From: Candidatus Curtissbacteria bacterium RIFCSPLOWO2_01_FULL_38_11b
GTDB lineage: Bacteria > Patescibacteriota > Microgenomatia > Curtissbacterales > GWA2-41-24
Assembly: GCA_001774995.1 (NCBI GenBank)
Contig: MFBO01000014.1
Location: 11,200 to 18,486, forward strand
Direction of reading: 5' to 3'
DNA length: 7,287 nucleotides
Shown here: positions 1 through 3,785 of the stretch, in pieces
Numbering within the stretch: the first letter of the stretch is position 1
Layout of the letters: every line of letters starts with the position of its first letter
Translations under genes and position numbers: made by a program
Notes under the pieces: generated by a model
Told to the model about the DNA's origin: nothing
The model's input: only the letters and a program-made list of their open reading frames with translations
The model's database searches: none

Positions 1-1
1 T

Positions 2-829
2 GTTGCCAATGGGCCGGGATTAATCGGTTCGCTGCTGATAGGGGTCGAGACAGCTAAGACATTGGCGTTTGTATGGGGTAAGCCTTTGGTTCCTGTGAAT
101 CATTTGATTGGACACATCTACGCCAATTTCATTGGCGAAAAGTCAAAAGTTGAATTTCCATTAATAGCATTGGTAGTTTCTGGTGGGCATACAGATTTGG
201 TTTTGATGACTGATCATGGGAGATTTAAATTAATCGGATCGACTCTTGATGATGCTGCGGGAGAAGCTTTTGATAAGGTCGCAAGAGTTTTAGGTTTGGG
301 CTATCCGGGGGGACCAGAGATAGAGAAGTTAGCAGTCAAAGTGGAAAGCGGAAAGTTTATCATCAAATTACCTAGACCAATGATCAATAGCAATGATTTC
401 AATTTCTCGTTTTCGGGGTTAAAAACCGCGGTTGTAAATGTGGTCGACAGATTTAATTATTCTTCGAACGATAGTGAGAAGTCTAAAAGCAATAATAGTT
501 CTCGTATCACTCGAACAATAAGTAGTAATTTTAAAGCATTAATTGCTGATGAGTTTCAAAAAGCTGTTGTCGATGTTTTGGTAAAAAAAACAATTAAGGC
601 AGCAGAAAATTTTGGCTGCGAAACAATTGTCCTTGGTGGTGGAGTCGCTGCTAATAGATTGCTTTGTTCACAAATGGCTGATAGAGCATCGAGGCTTGGG
701 ATAAAAGTTTATTTCCCCTCTAAAAATTTATCGGTTGATAACGGGGCAATGATTGCAGCGGCTGCTTTTTATAATTTTAAGAAAGTTAATCCTCTCAAAC
801 TTCAAGCAGAACCCGGACTTCATTTTTAG
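2..829 (+). CDS. tsaD: tRNA N6-adenosine threonylcarbamoyltransferase TsaD (5'-partial)
   Basis: TsaD transfers the threonylcarbamoyl group from threonylcarbamoyl-AMP to A37 of ANN-decoding tRNAs (t6A), in the cytosol and together with TsaB and TsaE. The reading frame is open from base 2, so the gene runs off the left edge; about 275 residues are visible and roughly 60-80 N-terminal residues are missing. Visible family signatures are NGPGLIGSL (fragment residues 3-11), the metal-binding HxxxH in NHLIGH (H34, H38), VSGGHT, DDAAGEAFDKVAR followed by GYPGGP, FSFSGLKTAV, LGGGVAANR and SVDNGAMIA, which is the ASKHA-type fold in order. Between GLKTAV and the FQKAVVDVL helix lies a Ser/Asn-rich stretch of about 20 extra residues encoded by an inverted repeat (457-521). 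The last codons, LKLQAEPGLHF-stop, reappear in degenerate form twice downstream. An internal TTG at 62 is not the start, because conserved sequence continues upstream. The identification is very secure. Confidence 0.97.
   Translation, partial: VANGPGLIGSLLIGVETAKTLAFVWGKPLVPVNHLIGHIYANFIGEKSKVEFPLIALVVSGGHTDLVLMTDHGRFKLIGSTLDDAAGEAFDKVARVLGLGYPGGPEIEKLAVKVESGKFIIKLPRPMINSNDFNFSFSGLKTAVVNVVDRFNYSSNDSEKSKSNNSSRITRTISSNFKALIADEFQKAVVDVLVKKTIKAAENFGCETIVLGGGVAANRLLCSQMADRASRLGIKVYFPSKNLSVDNGAMIAAAAFYNFKKVNPLKLQAEPGLHF
457..521. repeat. Imperfect inverted repeat inside tsaD, translated in frame
   Basis: The arms at 457-480 and 499-521 are complementary at about 19 of 23 positions with one single-base bulge, around an 18-nt loop. 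Shared blocks are TTATT, TTCGA, GATA and GAGAA. The element encodes a hydrophilic Ser/Asn/Lys-rich segment at a variable loop of TsaD. The pairing is seen directly; a palindromic-element origin is inferred. Confidence 0.6.
794..829 (+). repeat. tsaD 3'-end repeat, copy 1 (functional gene end)
   Basis: This is the true end of tsaD, encoding LKLQAEPGLHF-stop. It matches 1221-1256 codon for codon: K, L, Q, A, P, L, H, F and stop are shared, and the DNA differences at L, P, L and F are synonymous third-position changes. It is the reference copy for the two downstream vestiges. Confidence 0.75.
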
Positions 830-841
830 TTTTAAAAGTTA

Positions 842-847
842 TATAAT
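842..847 (+). promoter_or_regulatory. -10 box (TATAAT) for the aspartic protease gene
   Basis: A perfect TATAAT ends 10 nt before the ATG at 858, so transcription would start only about 3-5 nt upstream of the start codon and give a near-leaderless mRNA. The -35 candidate at 819-824 (TTCATT, 17-bp spacer) is weak and lies in the tsaD coding end. No Shine-Dalgarno site is visible. Confidence 0.5.
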
Positions 848-857
848 CCAGTCCGCT

Positions 858-1217
858 ATGGGAGTAACTTTTGTTAAATGCACAATTAAAAATCCAGAAA
901 AACCTAGTAAGTCACAAGATATTGACTTTTTGGTTGATTCCGGGGCAACATATTCTGTAGTTGATAGTAAAATTTTAGAAAAACTCGGAATTTCTCCTCA
1001 TAGAGACCAAGAATTTACGTTAGCAGACGGAACCAAGATTAAAAGGAAAATTGGAGACGCGATCTTTGCAATCGACGGTGTACGAGGTGCAGCACCAGTT
1101 GTTTTTGGTTTAAGAGGCGATTCCCAATTATTAGGTGTTTTTACTTTAGAAGCTTTAGGGCTTGTCCTAGACCCCTTTAAAAGAACTCTAAAACCTGCAA
1201 AACTGTTTTTAGTCTAG
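858..1217 (+). CDS. Retropepsin-like (clan AA) aspartic protease domain protein
   Basis: This 119-residue protein is a single retropepsin-like domain. Residues FLVDSGATYSVVD carry the catalytic D-S-G-A motif of clan AA aspartic proteases. The C-terminal LLGVFTLEALGLVLDP matches the usual hydrophobic-hydrophobic-Gly flap/strand block (the ILG..FL...gl.ld pattern of the family). Such one-domain enzymes work as homodimers, each subunit giving one aspartate. There is no signal peptide or membrane segment, so it is probably cytosolic; the substrate is unknown. The frame is open further upstream, back into tsaD, but homology begins just after the ATG at 858, which also follows a TATAAT box by 10 nt. 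It lies 28 nt after the tsaD stop on the same strand. Directly after its stop codon, and in the same frame, comes a second copy of the tsaD C-terminal coding end, which marks this gene as inserted behind tsaD. Confidence 0.85.
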   Translation: MGVTFVKCTIKNPEKPSKSQDIDFLVDSGATYSVVDSKILEKLGISPHRDQEFTLADGTKIKRKIGDAIFAIDGVRGAAPVVFGLRGDSQLLGVFTLEALGLVLDPFKRTLKPAKLFLV

Positions 1218-1220
1218 AGA

Positions 1221-1256
1221 GTAAAACTCCAAGCAAGTCCGAGTCTGCATTTCTAG
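1221..1256 (+). repeat. tsaD 3'-end repeat, copy 2 (detached)
   Basis: Codons read VKLQASPSLHF-stop, against LKLQAEPGLHF-stop at the real end of tsaD. There is no start codon or gene body in front; the aspartic protease stop (1215-1217) sits three bases upstream in the same frame. It looks like the tail of an earlier or sister tsaD gene end left behind by insertion or duplication. Confidence 0.7.
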
Positions 1257-1271
1257 TCGAAAAGAGAGACA

Positions 1272-1844
1272 TTAAAAATCTTTGCCCCAAAATTCAATTA
1301 TTTTATTTTTGAGTTTTAGAAATCTTTCTTCACATCTAGTTTCGTAGCATCTGACAGAATGTACTATGGAATCGCGAAGCTCAGGATGAGGTCCTTGCGG
1401 CAAAAAGTTTACGCTAAGAGTATAAATGGCGCCATCCAATGGATCATCAGGCATTGGTAACCGGTCTTTTAGCTCTAGAAAATTTTCGCCAATCAACTTC
1501 ACAAGAGAATCTACTTGGTTCTCAGTAAAATTAGCATGGTCTTGAATTTCTTTATCATCTGTTGTTTTAGCAAAATAAAATACGCGGCCATCTGGTCTGA
1601 TCTCCAGTCTGGCACTATGACAACAACCTGCTGATGTCTCTAAAATAATGGCGATTAATTCTTCCCTTCCAACTTTTGGCTGAGAAGTTTGAGTTGATAG
1701 AGTTGTTTTGGTCCATTCCGGTGTTGGCACAAACCTTGACAAAAATAAGAAGTAGGAGACCGCTATTATTACAAGGACCAGCAAGCCGACCGCTGTAACA
1801 ACCAAATAGGTCGAAAATCCAGTTTGGGCAGATTTATGTTTCAT
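1272..1844 (-). CDS. GFS-anchored extracytoplasmic protein, unknown function
   Basis: This 190-residue protein has a short basic N-terminus (MKHKSAQTGF) followed by one hydrophobic helix (about residues 12-36), then a soluble domain that should face outward. The QTGFS junction resembles a type III (prepilin peptidase) signal, but the glutamate usual at +5 of mature pilins is absent, so it may be an uncleaved anchor. The domain holds IILETSAGCCHSARLEIRPDGRVFYF, with paired Cys74-Cys75 and two more cysteines near the C-terminus (RCYETRC) that could form disulfides. The middle part, a cysteine-containing strand followed by DGRVFYF, loosely recalls DUF6438-type domains; this is a weak guess. The ATG at 1844 follows a 15-nt block (GCTAAACTAAATTTA) that also precedes the other GFS-anchored gene. 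It lies 37 nt downstream of the PIN-like toxin gene on the same strand and converges on the protease gene. Confidence 0.7.
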   Translation of the reverse strand: MKHKSAQTGFSTYLVVTAVGLLVLVIIAVSYFLFLSRFVPTPEWTKTTLSTQTSQPKVGREELIAIILETSAGCCHSARLEIRPDGRVFYFAKTTDDKEIQDHANFTENQVDSLVKLIGENFLELKDRLPMPDDPLDGAIYTLSVNFLPQGPHPELRDSIVHSVRCYETRCEERFLKLKNKIIEFWGKDF

Positions 1845-1851
1845 TAAATTT

Positions 1852-1857
1852 AGTTTA
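1852..1857 (-). promoter_or_regulatory. Possible -10 box (TAAACT) for the GFS-anchored gene at 1844
   Basis: TAAACT lies 7 nt before the ATG inside a 15-nt block shared with the gene starting at 3285. The spacing would give a leaderless mRNA. The sharing may equally reflect duplication of the gene 5' end. The -35 match is weak. Confidence 0.35.
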
Positions 1858-1881
1858 GCATCTTCGAATCTTCGGTGAAAG

Positions 1882-2259
1882 TTATGCTGAAGGCAAATTT
1901 TTAAATCTTGTCCGCTTTACCTTTATTGTTGTAAATAATCTTGGTAACTTTGAAGCCTTAGATTTTAAAGCCTTTTCTAATTCTGTAACCTTATCTTCTG
2001 TTTTGCTAAAAGGCATTCTAATCAAAATAACACCGTTTGAGCTTAACGCCTCTTTAAATACGAGTTCACCGAAATCTTTGTCATTGGTGATTAGTATTCT
2101 TTTCTGGTGATTGGCTAGTGCGAGAACTTCCTCATCTGGTGTTGATGGCTGACTTTCGGAAATTGATAAAGTATCGAACTTGTTTAGTCTCAAAAACTCA
2201 ACAATGGAATACTCAACACTCTCATCAACGAGAAATTTTAGCAAAGGGGGTTTGCGCAT
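1882..2259 (-). CDS. DUF5615 PIN-like protein (probable toxin nuclease)
   Basis: This 125-residue protein matches the DUF5615 PIN-like family, small proteins usually paired with DUF433 antitoxins and believed to be RNases of the VapC superfamily. Acidic residues are in the family order: D12-E13 in FLVDES, E35 in ISESQP, D42 in TPDEEVLALA, and D60/D62 in LITNDKDFGELVF. These would bind the catalytic metal. The N-terminal strand LLKFLVDESVEYSIVEFLR is typical of the family. I chose the ATG at 2259 over an upstream TTG at 2274, because the homologous region starts directly after it. Its first 35 nt overlap the end of the DUF433 gene, which favours translational coupling and expression as one operon. 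Toxicity is inferred from family context only. Confidence 0.88.
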   Translation of the reverse strand: MRKPPLLKFLVDESVEYSIVEFLRLNKFDTLSISESQPSTPDEEVLALANHQKRILITNDKDFGELVFKEALSSNGVILIRMPFSKTEDKVTELEKALKSKASKLPRLFTTIKVKRTRFKNLPSA

Positions 2260-2473
2260 ATTTAGGAGGTTCAAGCTTTCTCACTAACTTACTCGCATAT
2301 TCCAGAACTGCGTGGACATCTTTTTCAGTAAGTCGAGGGTAATCAAGCAGTATTTCTTCCTTGGTAAAACCTGCGGCAAGTTTTTCTAAGATAACTTCCA
2401 CGGTAATCCTTGTGCCTTTAATAACAGGCTTTCCAAGCATTATTTTAGGATTCACAATAATTCTGTCTTCCAT
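2225..2473 (-). CDS. DUF433 family antitoxin-like protein
   Basis: This 82-residue protein has the DUF433 hallmark: MEDRIIVNPKIMLGKPVIKGTRITVEVILEKLAAGFTKEEILLDYPRLTEKDVHAVLEYA. The family has a small N-terminal beta part (vNP.i..GkPvikGTRi) and a C-terminal helix-turn-helix-like part, and typically acts as antitoxin to an adjacent DUF5615 PIN-like protein. Its stop overlaps the toxin start by 35 nt. Three in-frame starts are possible (TTG 2491, ATG 2482, ATG 2473). The perfect TATAAT at 2483-2488 overlaps or abuts the first two, so only the ATG at 2473, 9 nt beyond the box, can lie in the transcript; family alignment agrees. DUF433 proteins may bind the operon promoter, but no clear operator is visible. 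Confidence 0.88.
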   Translation of the reverse strand: MEDRIIVNPKIMLGKPVIKGTRITVEVILEKLAAGFTKEEILLDYPRLTEKDVHAVLEYASKLVRKLEPPKYAQTPFAKISR

Positions 2474-2482
2474 AGTGCCCAT

Positions 2483-2488
2483 ATTATA
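2483..2488 (-). promoter_or_regulatory. -10 box (TATAAT) of the DUF433-DUF5615 operon
   Basis: A perfect TATAAT stands 9 nt before the ATG at 2473, leaving at most a 2-4 nt leader. It decides the antitoxin start. The -35 candidate (TTTGGA, 2506-2511, spacer 17) is poor and lies within the third tsaD-tail repeat. Confidence 0.5.
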
Positions 2489-2501
2489 CAATGTTTCCCT
2501 G

Positions 2502-2534
2502 AAAATCCAAACCTAGCCGAGATTGCATTTCTAA
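2502..2534 (+). repeat. tsaD 3'-end repeat, copy 3 (decayed)
   Basis: Read in the matching frame, this gives K-I-Q-T-stop-P-R-L-H-F-stop, against K-L-Q-A-S-P-S-L-H-F-stop in copy 2. The two agree at 24 of 33 bases, with the CCG and CATTTC blocks kept. An internal TAG shows decay. It ends 16 nt before the stop codon of the converging GFS-anchored gene, as copy 2 does (15 nt). Confidence 0.55.
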
Positions 2535-2550
2535 TCTAGGAAATAATATT

Positions 2551-3285
2551 TCAATTTTGTGGACCTATAAATATAAAGTGGTCGACCCTGTCTGTGTGAT
2601 ACAAGTATTTTTTGCCTCCTTGTTTTGCAACTGTAAAAATAACTTTGTATCCAGGTGTTATCACCTGAGCACACACTTCACTAGCGGACGCTCCTAGGCA
2701 GGAGTCTGGCCAGGTAACTTCTTGGATATATTCACCAATGCCAAGTACTGCGGCATTGCCACCTAGACGTTTTGCTAAATCCTGCTTTGCTAGCTCTATT
2801 ACTTGACAAACGTCGCCAGCCCCATCGCCATCACTATCCTTTTGATCTTGGTTCTTAACAAAAGGACAATTGTCTAAAATGTTAACAACGCCGTCCTTAT
2901 CATAATCAGGACTGTTACGAACGATGTCATCAAGATTTAACTCCCTTTGCATTGATGAACTTGTTTGCGGTGATGGACTCGACGGAAATAATTGCTCTTT
3001 ATCTTTCTCGGTTACACAACCATCGTGGTCAGCGTCAGCAACCTCATTGTAATTGTTTCCGGTTTGACACTGATCAAGTGATCTTTCGAATAGCAATTTA
3101 TCAGATTCATCACAAACGCCATTTCTGTCAATATCACAAGACTTGAAATTTTCTATTACCATTGGGCGGTACGTGTTTTTATCTTTCAGATATAGAGTTC
3201 CTGAAAATACCAGAGTTAAAAGTAGCGCAATGACTCCAAAAATCAAAATAGAAGAAAATCCAGACTGGTAAGGTTTTGCTTTCAC
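2551..3285 (-). CDS. GFS-anchored protein with dockerin-like and thrombospondin-3-like calcium repeats
   Basis: This 244-residue protein starts with a basic tip and GFS junction ([12 protein letters not shown]), then one membrane helix (about 12-34). Next come two EF-hand/dockerin-like loops: [12 protein letters not shown] at 51-62 and [12 protein letters not shown] at 84-95, each with Asp at the usual calcium positions. After a Ser/Pro linker (101-112) is a thrombospondin type 3-like segment (127-160, [13 protein letters not shown]...[11 protein letters not shown]). The C-terminal domain (163-240) has [19 protein letters not shown] and YLYHTD. This W-P-D-x-x-L-G / Q-V-x-T-P-G-Y / Y-x-Y-H-T-D pattern recurs in small secreted domains of uncertain role. 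The protein is probably exported and calcium-stabilised at the cell surface. The GTG at 3285 is chosen, not the TTG at 3366: the same 15-nt block (GCTAAACTgAATTTA) precedes it as precedes the ATG of the gene at 1844, and the N-termini align from there. Confidence 0.75.
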   Translation of the reverse strand: MKAKPYQSGFSSILIFGVIALLLTLVFSGTLYLKDKNTYRPMVIENFKSCDIDRNGVCDESDKLLFERSLDQCQTGNNYNEVADADHDGCVTEKDKEQLFPSSPSPQTSSSMQRELNLDDIVRNSPDYDKDGVVNILDNCPFVKNQDQKDSDGDGAGDVCQVIELAKQDLAKRLGGNAAVLGIGEYIQEVTWPDSCLGASASEVCAQVITPGYKVIFTVAKQGGKKYLYHTDRVDHFIFIGPQN

Positions 3286-3292
3286 TAAATTC

Positions 3293-3298
3293 AGTTTA
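3293..3298 (-). promoter_or_regulatory. Possible -10 box (TAAACT) for the GFS-anchored gene at 3285
   Basis: TAAACT lies 7 nt before the GTG, the same spacing and context as at 1852-1857. It implies a leaderless mRNA if real. No good -35 is visible. Confidence 0.33.
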
Positions 3299-3411
3299 GC
3301 AGGTAGCGATAAATATTTCTTAACCACTTGTATTTTTCCAGGAAATTCTCGACCATGCTCGAACAATAAATAAAATATCAGAAACTTAGACAGTTACAAT
3401 TTTTTTAAAAT

Positions 3412-3440
3412 TTCACAGTAGGGAATTTTTCTGACATAAT
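3412..3440 (+). promoter_or_regulatory. Sigma-70-type promoter reading toward valS
   Basis: TTCACA (3412-3417) and CATAAT (3435-3440) each match the consensus at 5 of 6 positions, with an ideal 17-bp spacer. Transcription should start near 3447, giving a leader of about 340 nt before valS. It is the best promoter match in the gene-poor stretch 3286-3785, which otherwise holds the hairpin chain, a small candidate ORF and a 14-bp tandem repeat. Confidence 0.5.
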
Positions 3441-3485
3441 ATCGGTGTTAAAAAAAGTTTATTATAAATTAGGGAGGTATTAATA

Positions 3486-3575
3486 GTGAAGAGGTTTACC
3501 CCGTCAAAGTTTTGTATAACAAAATTTAGTCGGATACAGTTATCCACCCGACTCAGATTTTGCACGTGGGAGTAG
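3486..3575 (+). CDS. Candidate 29-residue leader ORF
   Basis: GTG at 3486 follows a strong Shine-Dalgarno match (GGGAGG, 3472-3477) at 8-nt spacing, the only such site before a candidate start in the window. The frame runs 29 codons to TAG at 3573. The peptide (MKRFTPSKFCITKFSRIQL, then STRLRFCTWE) is basic and contains no valine codon beyond the GTG start, so it is not a classical valine attenuation leader. It overlaps the first hairpins of the leader. It may be chance. Confidence 0.2.
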   Translation: MKRFTPSKFCITKFSRIQLSTRLRFCTWE

Positions 3576-3666
3576 CATAAAAATATTAACCTATTTCACG
3601 TGCTTGTCCGCCAAAACTAAAGTTGCGGCGGAAAAGAAAAACGGCTGACTCAGATGAAAAATGTTT

Positions 3667-3693
3667 ATAGAGTTTAGAGGATAGAGTTTAGAG
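3667..3693 (+). repeat. 14-bp tandem repeat in the valS leader
   Basis: ATAGAGTTTAGAG occurs at 3667-3679 and again at 3681-3693, separated by one G. The period is 14 bp and the copies are exact. A looser continuation (TTTAGA) follows at 3701-3706. Confidence 0.75.
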
Positions 3694-3785
3694 TTAACAC
3701 TTTAGAAAGGATCTTGGTTGAGTCCAGACCTTAACCCGAATGTCAACTAGACGGTCTGGTCTTTGCTCTAGCTCAATTAAAATTT

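Larger units (their letters stand above)
3447..3785 (+). promoter_or_regulatory. Structured leader RNA upstream of valS, class unknown
   Basis: Five or more hairpins follow one another. They are AAGTTTTGT/ACAAAATTT (3507-3515/3519-3527, one G-U pair), AGTC-GGATA/TATCC-GACT (3528-3553), GCACGTG/CACGTGC (3562-3568/3597-3603), TCCGCC/GGCGGA (3607-3612/3627-3632, with an inner AACT/AGTT), and CCAGACC/GGTCTGG (3724-3730/3753-3759) with outer TTGAG/CTCAA (3718-3722/3772-3776). The last hairpin ends 9 nt before the valS ATG. GACTCAGAT occurs twice (3550 and 3647), so AGTC at 3528 could pair with either copy. A long structured leader in front of an aminoacyl-tRNA synthetase suggests regulation, but I find no T-box signature and no U-run terminator. 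It could also be a free-standing small RNA. Confidence 0.4.

Noticed and set aside
753..857. Upstream extension of the protease gene inside tsaD
   Set aside because: It overlaps conserved tsaD codons in another frame, while the family homology starts at the ATG at 858.
2118..2342. 74-codon plus-strand frame over the DUF433/DUF5615 junction
   Set aside because: It overlaps two well-supported genes on the other strand and has no domain or start signal.
1221..2534. Integrase-bearing mobile element with att sites
   Set aside because: The tsaD tails could serve as attachment-like repeats, but no recombinase or transposase is encoded in the window, so only the repeats are annotated.
3286..3366. 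N-terminal extension of the GFS-anchored protein from TTG at 3366
   Set aside because: The paralogous 5' block and N-terminus place the start at GTG 3285; the extension has no signal-like character.
3470..3660. tmRNA, RNase P RNA, SRP RNA, 6S RNA, 5S rRNA or tRNA gene
   Set aside because: None of the conserved sequence blocks of these RNAs could be found, and no GGTTCRA-type T-loop arm or CCA end fits a cloverleaf.
3753..3776. Rho-independent terminator before valS
   Set aside because: The CCAGACC/GGTCTGG stem is followed by TCTTTGCTC, not a T-run, and it leads straight into valS.
3447..3785. T-box riboswitch for valS
   Set aside because: No T-box core (TGGNACC-type), no recognisable specifier loop with a Val codon, and no terminator with a U-run before valS.
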